Origin: Cognatundibacterium rivi
GTDB taxonomy: Bacteria > Pseudomonadota > Gammaproteobacteria > Burkholderiales > Burkholderiaceae_D
DNA length: 64,000 nt
Direction of reading: 5' to 3'
NCBI RefSeq assembly: GCF_018139565.1
Contig: NZ_JAGSPK010000002.1
Span: 744,001 to 808,000, forward strand
Of the stretch, positions 18,746-29,966 are shown one piece after another (the stretch's first letter is position 1; every line of letters starts with the position of its first letter). Under the pieces are notes generated by a model, which did not search any database, was not told where the DNA came from, and was given only the letters and a program-made list of their open reading frames with translations. The position numbers and the translations under genes were made by a program.

Positions 18746-20191
18746 ATGAAATCCGTCCTTGCTTACACACAGGCGACCTGCTACGCAGCCATTCTTCTGC
18801 TGTCCGGCTGCACGACTTCCGGGCCGCAGTATTCACTACCATCGCAGTCCGTGGCACAACGGCCTGCTGCTGCCGCACCTTTTCTGGCCGCGGGCGAAAC
18901 TGTCTATCGCTCCGCGCCATTGCCAGACAACTGGTGGCAACTTTATGATGAACCGGTACTCAACGCGTTAATACAAGAGGCGCTGAACGCAAATGCAGAT
19001 CTGAAAGTTGCTGCCGCAAACCTTGCACGAACCCGTGCAGTAGAAAAAGAAACTGCGGATGCGACATCGCCCACTATCGGTCTCAGCGCAGCACCATCTG
19101 CCGGGCGAGCTTCCGCAGCGGCAAGAGGTTTGCCAAATGCTCTGCCGGATAGCTGGAGTTACGATAGCACTGTCAGCGTTTCTTACCAGACAGATTTGTT
19201 CGGCAAAATTGCCCGCGCAACTGAAGCTGCCAATGCAGATACTCAGGCGGCGCAGGCAGGTTACGATCTGGTCAGAATCAGCGTTGTCGCCGATACAGCC
19301 CGGGCCTATACCGAAGCCTGCTCGGCAATACGGCAAATTACCATCGACCAGCAGTCGATCGATTTACAGAAAAAATCCACCGATCTCATTGCAAAACGCA
19401 TTCAGCTCGGGCGGGGAACCGAAACCGAGCATACGCGTTCACTTGCGCAACTTGCACTGTTGCAATCGGCACTGCCGCAATATCAGTCGCAACAGCGCGT
19501 GGCTTATTACAAGCTGGCAGTATTAACCGGAAAAACTCCGCAAGAAATGAATCTGAACCTGCTTCAGTGTCACGACGTACCCAGATTAACGTCACCGCTG
19601 CCCGTAGGCGACGGTGCCGCCCTTCTGCGCCGCCGCCCAGATATCCGTCAGGCAGAACGTAATCTGGCGGCAGCAACCGCCCGCATCGGCGTTTCAATCG
19701 CTGATCTCTATCCTCACGTTTCGTTTGGCATATCCGCCGGAAGCAGCGGCTTGTTAGATCACTTTGGCGCAGGAAATGCCTTTCACTGGAATCTCGGCCC
19801 ACTGATCTCATGGAGTTTCCCATCTGCTGGCGCCCGTAGTCGCGTCTCAGCAGCAGAGGCCGGCGCAGAGGGCGCACTGGCTCACTTTGACGCAGTCGTT
19901 CTGAATGCACTGAAAGAAGCAGAAAGCGCGCTGATTATCTACGCCAGAGAAAAAGACAGAAATACCGCACTGCAGACCGCCCGCGACGAAAGCGTCAGGG
20001 CGGCACAGCAGATTCGTCATTTGTTTGAAAGTGGCCGCACAGATTTTCTGTCTGTACTGGATGCAGATCGCAGCGCCACTTCATCAGAAGCGGCATTAGC
20101 GGCATCAGATGCACAACTGACGAACGATCAGATCAGCTTATTTCTGGCACTTGGCGGCGGCAATACTCAGCCAGTTACCACGCATCAGTGA
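18746..20191 (+). CDS. NodT-family outer-membrane efflux lipoprotein
   Basis: Outer-membrane channel of the exporter. The 481-residue product carries a lipobox (LLLSGC) near residue 22. It has two OEP repeats with NWWQLYDEPVLNALIQEAL near the start, DLFGKI, and LLRRRPDIRQAERNLAAATARIGVSIADLYP in the middle, the NodT signature region. Its placement 14 bp after the adaptor gives a complete tripartite pump in one operon. Confidence 0.92.
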   Translation: MKSVLAYTQATCYAAILLLSGCTTSGPQYSLPSQSVAQRPAAAAPFLAAGETVYRSAPLPDNWWQLYDEPVLNALIQEALNANADLKVAAANLARTRAVEKETADATSPTIGLSAAPSAGRASAAARGLPNALPDSWSYDSTVSVSYQTDLFGKIARATEAANADTQAAQAGYDLVRISVVADTARAYTEACSAIRQITIDQQSIDLQKKSTDLIAKRIQLGRGTETEHTRSLAQLALLQSALPQYQSQQRVAYYKLAVLTGKTPQEMNLNLLQCHDVPRLTSPLPVGDGAALLRRRPDIRQAERNLAAATARIGVSIADLYPHVSFGISAGSSGLLDHFGAGNAFHWNLGPLISWSFPSAGARSRVSAAEAGAEGALAHFDAVVLNALKEAESALIIYAREKDRNTALQTARDESVRAAQQIRHLFESGRTDFLSVLDADRSATSSEAALAASDAQLTNDQISLFLALGGGNTQPVTTHQ

Positions 20192-20227
20192 ATGCAATGT
20201 CGGCACAACTATGCGAGCCTACAGCAA

Positions 20228-21115
20228 TCAGGTTTTCTTTAAATTCCACAGTAAGGACTGACGTGCATGCGCCACCCTCGGCTGCCTTAACACTGACGGT
20301 GTCCACACCAGATAGTAATCAAGAAAGGTGGAGCCGACGGGAGCCGGGATTTCTATTAATTGACCATTCTCCAGATACGGCACACACAAATATTCGGGCA
20401 GCGCAGTCCAACCGAAATGCTTGCATAAGAGATTACGAAGTGACCGTAAATCCTGACCCGTCATCGCCGGATTGATCTGTCCATGATCAATTTTATTTTT
20501 CCCCAGCCAACGATCTATCATCGACAATTCAAGGTTGTACGCAAGTAAAGGCTCAGCCAGTAATGCCTGGCGAAAATCCGGTGCGCGGATAATCCTATCG
20601 GCAACCTGAGGCGAAGCGACCGCAAGCACCCGCTCATTTCGGATCAACTCACAATGCAGGCGCTTATCGTTTGCCGGGTAAGCGGAAATCCCCAGATCAC
20701 AATGCCCCTCCGTCAGCATATGGGTAATCAGGTCACTATCTCCCGTATGCAGCCGGACTTTCATGCCCGCTTCAAGCAAAGGTTGCAAATGTGCTGTCAC
20801 CACTTCGGCCAGAAAGTCGCCGTGCCCAATAATACGCAGCGCACCGGTAAGTTCAATCGACCTGGCTCTGGCGGAGGATAAGGCCGCTTCTGCATCATCC
20901 AGTTTATTGCCAAGATCGGCAGCCAGCTCGTCCGCGGCTGCCGTCGGCACGACACCACGCACCTCCCGCTCAAACAATTTACGACCGATCGCTACTTCCA
21001 GTCCGGCGATGTGCTGAGACACCGCTGGCTGGGTCAGATTCAGGCTACGCGCCGCATTCGTAACAGAACGCTGTCTGTACACTTCAATAAAAGTCCGAAG
21101 ACGCTGTAGAGACAT
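20228..21115 (-). CDS. LysR-family transcriptional regulator
   Basis: The 295-residue product has the LysR N-terminal helix-turn-helix (NAARSLNLTQPAVSQHIAGLE) and a substrate-binding C-terminal domain. It is divergent from the aldehyde dehydrogenase gene with 176 bp between starts, so that gene is its likely target. It is convergent with the efflux operon, 36 bp from its end. The inducer cannot be read from sequence; an aromatic aldehyde or acid would fit the surroundings. Confidence 0.9.
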   Translation of the reverse strand: MSLQRLRTFIEVYRQRSVTNAARSLNLTQPAVSQHIAGLEVAIGRKLFEREVRGVVPTAAADELAADLGNKLDDAEAALSSARARSIELTGALRIIGHGDFLAEVVTAHLQPLLEAGMKVRLHTGDSDLITHMLTEGHCDLGISAYPANDKRLHCELIRNERVLAVASPQVADRIIRAPDFRQALLAEPLLAYNLELSMIDRWLGKNKIDHGQINPAMTGQDLRSLRNLLCKHFGWTALPEYLCVPYLENGQLIEIPAPVGSTFLDYYLVWTPSVLRQPRVAHARQSLLWNLKKT

Positions 21116-21124
21116 GAGTGAGGT

Positions 21125-21138
21125 ATAAATTTATTTAT
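21125..21138. promoter_or_regulatory. Possible LysR operator
   Basis: An ATAAA-N4-TTTAT inverted repeat lies 10 bp upstream of the lysR start in the divergent intergenic region. The position suits autoregulation, but AT-rich palindromes are common, so this is weak. Confidence 0.3.
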
Positions 21139-21291
21139 GGCACCACTAAGATAGTCTAATTAGCCAGCACTGTCACCACCCAGTAAGATGTTTCCCATGC
21201 CGACGAGGTGTGCGTAGCACGAATGACGCTCACCTTCATGAGACAAATGCAGCACCCCTGACATCATTTTTTTAAAAGAATATCTGACATC

Positions 21292-22716
21292 ATGCTTAAT
21301 CCTCAGACGAACCAAGACTTAATGACGATACTCGGCGCGATGAAAAAAGCACATCTCGCGCACGGGCATGTGAACGCAGCGACACGCAAAGACCGTCTGC
21401 TGCGTGCCGCAAAATTAATCACGGACAATCACGATCAGTTAGTTAAGGCCATAAGCACCGATTTTGGTAACCGCAGCCACTATCAGTCCTTAGCCGCTGA
21501 CATACTGACGACAACAAATATGCTGCGCCACTCCGCGGAACAACTGGAAGGCTGGATGCAAGCAGAACCGGTGGCATCCCCTTATCCGGGAATGCAAAGC
21601 TGGATTCAATATCAGGCTCTGGGAGTGGTTGGTATCATCAGTCCTTGGAACTTTCCGGTTAATCTGGCGTTTGGCCCACTTGCCGGCGTATTTGCTGCAG
21701 GCAATAGCGCACTGATTAAACCTTCCGAACTGACACCACGAACATCAGAAGTCCTGGCGGAACTCATCGCCCGGTATTTCGACCCGATGGAGCTCGGCGT
21801 TGTATTAGGAGACGCATCTGTCGGTGCTGCATTCAGTGCACTGCCATTTGATCATCTGGTCTTCACCGGCAGCACCACCGTCGGACGTCATGTGATGAAA
21901 GCTGCCGCAGAAAATCTTGTACCCGTCACACTCGAGTTAGGTGGTAAATCCCCCGTGGTCATCGAGGAAAATGCCGATATCAGCTTAGCTGCAGAACGGG
22001 TAATGACAGTAAAAACCTTCAATGCCGGGCAGATTTGCCTTGCGCCTGACTATGTCCTGATCAGAAACGATAAAGCCGATGCATTTGTTGCTGCGGCCAA
22101 ATCCCTGATTGCAAACAGCTATCCGGAAATACAGGCGAATAAAGACTATACATCCATCATTAACGAACGACATTTTCAGCGCCTTATCAGTCTGATCCAG
22201 GACGCCAAAGACAAAGGCGCCCGCATCGTGAGTCTGGCGCCAGAAGGTGAACCAGATTACGACATTATCACAGGGAAAATTGCGCCTCATCTGATTCTGA
22301 ACGCGAATGACAGCATGGCGGTTATGCAGGAAGAAATTTTCGGACCACTCCTGCCGCTGGTTGCGGTTGACTCAGTCACTGATGCCATCCGCTTTATCAA
22401 TGCACGTCCGCGTCCGCTGGCCGCTTATTACTTCGGCAACGACACGGAAAAACAAAACCACTTCGCAGAGAAAACAACGTCCGGCGCATTGGTGATCAAT
22501 GATGTAATGACGCATGCCTCAGTAGAGACATTGCCGTTCGGCGGTGTCGGTGCATCAGGTATCGGCGCATATCATGGCATACACGGCTTCCGACAATTCA
22601 CACACGCCAAAGCAGTGGTGCGGCAGAGTGAAGATGGTGCATCCAACCTGCGTTTAAGAGCGCCTTATGAAGAAAAACTCGGCGCTGCAGCTGCGCTACT
22701 GAATGGTAACAAATAA
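21292..22716 (+). CDS. Aldehyde dehydrogenase, coniferyl-aldehyde type
   Basis: NAD(P)-dependent oxidation of an aldehyde to its acid. The 474-residue product has the ALDH catalytic pair: Glu215 in LELGGKSPVV and Cys249 in FNAGQICLAPDYV. It also has the cofactor motifs ISPWNFPVNL and FTGSTTVGRHVM. The length, the short N-terminus and the NAGQICLAPDYV signature are those of coniferyl aldehyde dehydrogenases. With the neighbouring efflux operon it suggests handling of lignin-type aromatics, which is inference. The ribosome site is weak. Confidence 0.85.
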   Translation: MLNPQTNQDLMTILGAMKKAHLAHGHVNAATRKDRLLRAAKLITDNHDQLVKAISTDFGNRSHYQSLAADILTTTNMLRHSAEQLEGWMQAEPVASPYPGMQSWIQYQALGVVGIISPWNFPVNLAFGPLAGVFAAGNSALIKPSELTPRTSEVLAELIARYFDPMELGVVLGDASVGAAFSALPFDHLVFTGSTTVGRHVMKAAAENLVPVTLELGGKSPVVIEENADISLAAERVMTVKTFNAGQICLAPDYVLIRNDKADAFVAAAKSLIANSYPEIQANKDYTSIINERHFQRLISLIQDAKDKGARIVSLAPEGEPDYDIITGKIAPHLILNANDSMAVMQEEIFGPLLPLVAVDSVTDAIRFINARPRPLAAYYFGNDTEKQNHFAEKTTSGALVINDVMTHASVETLPFGGVGASGIGAYHGIHGFRQFTHAKAVVRQSEDGASNLRLRAPYEEKLGAAAALLNGNK

Positions 22717-22747
22717 CACCCCTCTTTTTACAGAACTGGAAAATAAA

Positions 22748-23425
22748 ATGAAAATCTTAATGGTACTGACATCCCACGATCAACTCGGCGACACTGGCAA
22801 AAAAACCGGTTTCTGGCTGGAAGAATTTGCCGCACCGTACTATACGTTTGCCGATGCGGGCGCAGACATCGTTCTGGCATCACCTGCTGGCGGACAACCA
22901 CCATTAGATCCAAAAAGTGATCTGCCGGAATTTCAGACCGACTTAACCCACCGTTTCAAAAGCGATGCAAAGGCTCAGCTTGCGTTGGCAAATACAGTCG
23001 TGCTCTCGTCCGTCAATGAGAAAGACTTTGATGCCGTATTCTATCCGGGTGGACATGGTCCATTGTGGGATCTGGCCGAATCACAGACATCTATTGCATT
23101 GATCGAAGCATTTGACCGCGCAGGAAAACCGATCAGCTTTGTTTGCCACGCGCCCGGCGCATTGCGCCACGTTAAAGCCGCTGACGGACAAGCATTGATT
23201 CATGGTCGCAGAGTCACCGGTTTTACCAACGGTGAAGAAGATGCTGTTCAACTGACGGATGTCGTTCCCTTTTTGATCGAAGACGAGTTTAAAGCGCTTG
23301 GTGCGCGCTATGAAAAAGGACCCGACTGGCAAGTATTTGTGATTGCCGATGGTAATCTGATTACTGGTCAGAATCCGGCAAGCTCTGAAGAAGTCGCAAA
23401 AACGGTGTTGGCTCAGTTGCGCTGA
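22748..23425 (+). CDS. DJ-1/PfpI family protein (Hsp31/glyoxalase III-like)
   Basis: The 225-residue product (start MKILMVLTSHDQLGDTG) has the class I glutamine-amidotransferase-like fold with the nucleophile elbow VCHAPGAL; the cysteine is residue 133. Other conserved patches are GKKTGFWLEEFAAPYYTF, SPAGGQPPLDP and FYPGGHGPLWDL, typical of the Hsp31/YhbO/HchA-like subgroup that detoxifies methylglyoxal or repairs glycated products. It follows the aldehyde dehydrogenase by 31 bp, so an aldehyde-stress role is plausible. Confidence 0.85.
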   Translation: MKILMVLTSHDQLGDTGKKTGFWLEEFAAPYYTFADAGADIVLASPAGGQPPLDPKSDLPEFQTDLTHRFKSDAKAQLALANTVVLSSVNEKDFDAVFYPGGHGPLWDLAESQTSIALIEAFDRAGKPISFVCHAPGALRHVKAADGQALIHGRRVTGFTNGEEDAVQLTDVVPFLIEDEFKALGARYEKGPDWQVFVIADGNLITGQNPASSEEVAKTVLAQLR

Positions 23426-23485
23426 TATCTGGGCAAAATAAACGACCCCTGCTAAGCCCGTATTTATCGTGGTTCAGATAAATAA

Positions 23486-23533
23486 AAGCGTACCCACTCT
23501 TGCCCAGTTAAAAGGGGAAAAGTGGGTACGCTT
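23486..23533. terminator. Long perfect stem-loop between the DJ-1 gene and katG
   Basis: A 13-bp perfect inverted repeat, AAGCGTACCCACT at 23486-23498 and its complement at 23521-23533, is separated by 22 bases. It sits between two convergent genes, so it could terminate both, but there is no clear T-run on either side. It may instead be a dispersed repeat. Confidence 0.5.
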
Positions 23534-23571
23534 CTGCTACTGAAGGACTAGCGTTAGAGAATCAATCTGGA

Positions 23572-26427
<2,856 letters not shown>

Positions 26428-26577
26428 ATGCGTATGCGGAAAAAATCAGAGTTGCCGACCAAACTCTGCCTTCAATGCGACAGACCATTTGCATGGCGCA
26501 AGAAATGGGAAAAAGTGTGGAGCGAAGTGAAATACTGCTCCGACCGATGCCGCCAAGATAGCAAGCGAAAGACATGA
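26428..26577 (+). CDS. DUF2256 zinc-ribbon-like micro-protein
   Basis: A 49-residue protein, basic at the N-terminus, with two CxxC-like pairs (LCLQCDRPFAWRKKW and VKYCSDRCRQ). This is the DUF2256 pattern, a small family commonly encoded beside cryptochrome/photolyase genes. The ATG at 26428 is preferred because AGGA lies 8 bases upstream; an ATG at 26419 in the same frame would sit on that site. The stop overlaps the following photolyase remnant by 4 bp (ATGA). The function is unknown; zinc or iron binding is inferred from the cysteines. Confidence 0.85.
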   Translation: MRMRKKSELPTKLCLQCDRPFAWRKKWEKVWSEVKYCSDRCRQDSKRKT

Positions 26578-26741
26578 CGCGACCGATAATCGATTATGAC
26601 GTCTATAGCAATCAGGGCAATTGGCTATACATCTCCGGGCGCGGTACCGATCCTCGCAACGGCAGAAGATTCAACATACAAAAACAAATCCATGATTACG
26701 ATCGCGATGGTACATATCAGCGACTCTGGAACACTCAATAA
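26574..26741 (+). pseudogene. C-terminal remnant of a DASH-type cryptochrome/photolyase
   Basis: A 55-codon open frame starting ATG ACG and overlapping the DUF2256 stop encodes IDYDVYSNQGNWLYISGRG, then DPRNGRRFNIQKQ and YDRDGTYQRLW. These match the last ~50 residues of cryptochrome-DASH proteins, which are normally over 400 residues long. Nothing of the FAD or antenna domains is found upstream. The simplest reading is a deletion that fused the tail of a cry gene to the DUF2256 stop. The frame is still open, so expression cannot be excluded. Confidence 0.8.
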
Positions 26742-26747
26742 AAATAG

Positions 26748-28328
26748 ATGGTAAGCACACAAACGATGAAACACACTATCACCCAGACGCCCCTGCCACA
26801 CAGAACGCTCAGACTGATTCTGGGTGACCAGCTCAACCCTCAGCATCGCTGGTTCCGAGAAGTCGATGAGGCAACAACTTATGTCTTGATGGAAGTCCGG
26901 CAAGAGACCGATTATGTTTTGCATCACGCACAAAAAATTCTGGCGATTTTTGCGGCGATGCGAGATCTGGCGCAGCAGTTACGCGAGGCGGGACATCACA
27001 TGCATTACATCGCGATTAACGATCCCGATAATCTGCAATCTCTGACAGCCAATATTGACGCGCTGATCGGGCAATATCAGGCGACGGTATTTGAGTATCA
27101 GGCGCCTGATGAGTGGCGCTTGGATCAGCAGTTATATCAGCATGGTCGCCGTGCAAATATTCCGTGGATCATGGTTGATAGTGAACATTTCTATACAACG
27201 CGCAATGAAGTATCTGACCTCTTTACCGGACGCAAACAATGGTTAATGGAATTTTTTTATCGCCAGATGCGTGTGACTCATCACGTATTAATGGAAGACA
27301 CGAAAAAGCCCCTGGGCGGACAATGGAACTACGATCACGACAATCGCAAGCCGTGGCGCGGCGATCCGCCTGAACCACGAGATACGCGAACTTTGCATGA
27401 TCACTCTGATTTGTGGCAAACCATTGTCGATGCAGGTGTAAAAAGTTTTGGTAATCCTCAGGCCAGGCAATTGGCATGGTCACTTAACCGTCAGGAAGCA
27501 TTACGACACTTGGACGCTTTCATCGATAATGCGCTGCCGCAGTTTGGTGATTTTCAAGACGCGATGAGTGTTAAATCATGGCGCTTATTTCATTCGCTGT
27601 TGTCGTTTGCCTTAAATGTAAAAATGCTGAATCCGCGCGAAGTGGTCGCAAAAGCAGAGGCGGCATATCGCGCCGGACATGCGTCTCTCGCTGCAACAGA
27701 GGGCTTCATTCGACAAATATTAGGCTGGCGCGAATACGTACGCGGGGTGTATTGGGCAAACATGCCGGGGTATGCAGAGAAAAATTTCTTCGGACACAAC
27801 CATCAGTTACCGGGCTGGTTCTGGAATGGCGAAACCAGAATGAATTGTCTGTCGCATGCCATTACACAATCGCTGGAGCACGCACATGCGCACCATATCC
27901 AGCGCCTGATGGTCATCGGTAATTTTGCGCTGCTGGCGGGTCTGAACCCGGCGGAGGTACATCGCTGGTACCTCGGCATTTACATCGATGCATTTGAGTG
28001 GGCGGAACTGCCGAACACGGTAGGTATGAGTCAATTTGCCGACGGCGGATTGTTAGCAACCAAACCTTATGTCTCGAGCGCCGCCTACATTGACCGCATG
28101 AGTGATTATTGTAAAGGCTGCCGTTACGATAAAAAATTACGCGTCGGCGAGAACGCATGCCCATTCAATGCCCTGTACTGGGATTTTTTTCAGCGCAACA
28201 CAGATGCCCTGGCCAAGAATCCACGTATCGGCATGGCCTATCGCCAATTAGAAAAAATGGATGCTGCCACAATTGCAGAGTTCCAGAAACAGGCGAAAAT
28301 TATGTTAGAGAATATCGATAAGCTGTGA
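26748..28328 (+). CDS. Iron-sulfur bacterial cryptochrome/photolyase (FeS-BCP, (6-4) photolyase-like)
   Basis: Light-driven DNA repair flavoprotein of the prokaryotic PhrB/CryB group. The product is 526 residues from the first ATG, or 520 from the ATG at 26766 (MKHTITQ), which is equally plausible; neither has a strong ribosome site. The N-terminal TLRLILGDQLNPQHRW is the group signature. Cysteines expected to bind the 4Fe-4S cluster are visible in RMNCLSHAI and in DYCKGCRYDKK followed by ENACPFNALYW. The FAD-domain pattern GFIRQILGWREYVRGVYW is intact. It starts 6 bp after the cryptochrome remnant. Confidence 0.92.
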   Translation: MVSTQTMKHTITQTPLPHRTLRLILGDQLNPQHRWFREVDEATTYVLMEVRQETDYVLHHAQKILAIFAAMRDLAQQLREAGHHMHYIAINDPDNLQSLTANIDALIGQYQATVFEYQAPDEWRLDQQLYQHGRRANIPWIMVDSEHFYTTRNEVSDLFTGRKQWLMEFFYRQMRVTHHVLMEDTKKPLGGQWNYDHDNRKPWRGDPPEPRDTRTLHDHSDLWQTIVDAGVKSFGNPQARQLAWSLNRQEALRHLDAFIDNALPQFGDFQDAMSVKSWRLFHSLLSFALNVKMLNPREVVAKAEAAYRAGHASLAATEGFIRQILGWREYVRGVYWANMPGYAEKNFFGHNHQLPGWFWNGETRMNCLSHAITQSLEHAHAHHIQRLMVIGNFALLAGLNPAEVHRWYLGIYIDAFEWAELPNTVGMSQFADGGLLATKPYVSSAAYIDRMSDYCKGCRYDKKLRVGENACPFNALYWDFFQRNTDALAKNPRIGMAYRQLEKMDAATIAEFQKQAKIMLENIDKL

Positions 28329-28428
28329 CGAACCACGTTGCACTGAGTACAGTAACCTCGCTGTAATAGCCTAAAAATGGGGCCGCGTTTAAACCGACAA
28401 GCATGTAACAAAGGTCAAACGGCGCTCA

Positions 28429-29064
28429 TTACCCCAAGTCTATCCTCGCCGCCAGCGGTACATTCGCTGGTGCCTGATAGTCCCCCAACACCAGTGCACG
28501 CTGCCCAGCCTGCGCCAAAGCTGCCATCTGAGATAACACAAACGTCGCAGAACTTTTATCGAGTGCCGCTAGCGGGTCATCCAGCAAAGTCAGCGCAGCA
28601 CCACTCGCAAACGCTGCGGCAATCCACACCTTGCGCCGGGTACCGGCCGATAACATCAGTATCTGCTTGAACAAATGCGGCTCCAGCGCCAGCCCGTCTA
28701 TCAAGTGCAACAGCGCAGCCTGATCAAAACCAGCATAGCGACTTGCCTGCAAGGAAAAAAATCCTTCTACGGTGAATTCATCATACTCTGCAGCTAATGG
28801 CTCGATCCAGAATACCTGCTGCCTGTAAGCAGACATATCAGCATGCTGCGCCACACCTTGTAAACTCAGACTGCCCGCAGCGTACGGCAACTCAGCCGCC
28901 AGCAAACGCAGAAAATCCGTCTTGCACTCCCCTTCCTCATCACACACCAGTGTCACGCCAGCATAAATCGCTGTCGACCAGTCTCGCAAGACGAGGCGCC
29001 GATGCGCAATATGCAAACCATCAATCTGTAAAATTGCCGTGTTTTCAGGAGATATAGCAGACAT
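28429..29064 (-). CDS. Solitary ABC-type ATPase with degenerate nucleotide-binding motifs
   Basis: The 211-residue product (start MSAISPENTAIL, preceded by AAGGA) has the layout of one ABC nucleotide-binding domain: an A-loop region, a Walker A position, a signature LSAGTRRKVWIAAAFASG and Walker B LTLLDDPLAALD. The Walker A reads CDEEGECKTDFLRLL instead of GxxGxGKST, and the catalytic Glu after Walker B is Asp. No permease or binding-protein gene is adjacent. It may be a weak or inactive ATPase, or a regulatory or decaying gene. It lies just outside the integrated element. Confidence 0.65.
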   Translation of the reverse strand: MSAISPENTAILQIDGLHIAHRRLVLRDWSTAIYAGVTLVCDEEGECKTDFLRLLAAELPYAAGSLSLQGVAQHADMSAYRQQVFWIEPLAAEYDEFTVEGFFSLQASRYAGFDQAALLHLIDGLALEPHLFKQILMLSAGTRRKVWIAAAFASGAALTLLDDPLAALDKSSATFVLSQMAALAQAGQRALVLGDYQAPANVPLAARIDLG

Positions 29065-29188
29065 CAATAATCCTTGTTAAGTAGAGAAAAGCAAGCCCCG
29101 TGGCTGGCCAGTCAGACAAACGTTAAGTTGGCAAACTAAGCACGCGACAATCTGGAAGTAATGATATCTGGCATTTGAAACAGACAAC

Positions 29189-29226
29189 AAAAAAACCGCA
29201 AACTCCAAAGAATTTGCGGTTTTTTA
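29189..29226. terminator. Displaced tRNA-operon terminator
   Basis: A 9-bp stem AACCGCAAA/TTTGCGGTT with A-run and T-run on both flanks works in both directions. Read on the minus strand it comes about 20 bases after the tRNA-Leu 3' fragment at 29247-29269. It is therefore best explained as the original terminator of the tRNA operon, now 9.3 kb from the tRNA gene. Confidence 0.75.
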
Positions 29227-29246
29227 TACTTGCTAAGATGTCGATA

Positions 29247-29269
29247 TGGTGCCGAGGCCGGAATCTAAC
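29247..29269. repeat. Distal attachment site: 3' fragment of tRNA-Leu
   Basis: On the minus strand this reads GATTCCGGCCTCGG-CACCA, matching the T-arm and acceptor end of the tRNA-Leu gene at 38508-38600 except for one missing G. The uninterrupted shared core is GAGGCCGGAATC (29254-29265 and 38516-38527 on the plus strand). The right-hand copy is the intact tRNA end. Confidence 0.85.
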
Positions 29270-29322
29270 TTTATTGAAATTTCCATTTAAATCAAATACT
29301 TATATTTTTCAACTTAAAGCAA

Positions 29323-29342
29323 TACCGTCAAATATACCGTCA
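29323..29342 (+). promoter_or_regulatory. Left integrase arm-type sites
   Basis: Two direct copies of TACCGTCA at 29323-29330 and 29335-29342, 12 bp apart start to start. An identical pair with the same spacing and orientation occurs at 38376-38395, next to the other attachment site. Paired short repeats flanking att cores are the usual arm-binding sites of P4/lambda-type integrases. Confidence 0.7.
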
Positions 29343-29966
29343 AAAAAATTTGCGTCTCTGTTTTTGTAACTTAATGACAATTAAATTTAAACCCCTAGGG
29401 GGTAGTTTTCTCTCTCCATAAATTCACAGTTAAGCTAACGGTTTCCGCCTGTGCTTTTTTAGACTTTTGCCCCCCCACAAAATTAAGAAACACACCGTCT
29501 ATTTCAAGCGATACGCCGCCAAACAAACAATCTGGACTAAACCAATCCCCAGCAGGTCAATGCCTCTATTTTTGACTCCCCCCCCTATTGAAAAATACTG
29601 CCCACGGAAAGATAGAGGAAACGGACGGTCTAGGCTCCTAGTCTTACAGACATTTCATCCCCCCCTGTGTCACACAGCACAACCCCCTTAGCGTAAGTCA
29701 TTGACTAGAGTCTGGTCGGGGTTTGAATTACCCTTGATCTGTTGAAGTGAGGAAGTACCTTGATAGGGGGTGTAAGAACTAAGGTGGGTGAAGCCTCACA
29801 AGGCATTCTCTCTGATAACCCTCATGGATAGTAGTTATACGTCAAACGTAGCACTGGCGCAGCCTGCAAGCCGTTTTTGCCTTGAAACCTATATCTGGTG
29901 CAGCCTCATTAAAATTCCAGAAAACAGGGGTATTATCGAAATGAAGTAGGAATGTACCTTTAAACC
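29343..29966. other. Gene-free left arm of the element, rich in C-runs
   Basis: About 620 bp without a credible gene. It contains several plus-strand C-runs of 6-8 bases (near 29469, 29577 and 29658), a CCCCTAGGGG palindrome at 29392-29401 and a CTGTGT-C-ACACAG palindrome at 29665-29677. A stretch at about 29850-29890 shares a TTTTGCCTTG motif with the right iteron region. It could hold a packaging site, a small RNA or decayed genes; I cannot tell which. Confidence 0.5.

Noticed and set aside
29467-29691. 74-codon plus-strand open frame in the left arm of the element
   Set aside because: It runs through C-runs, has a low-complexity Pro/Lys-rich product, no ribosome site and no family pattern.
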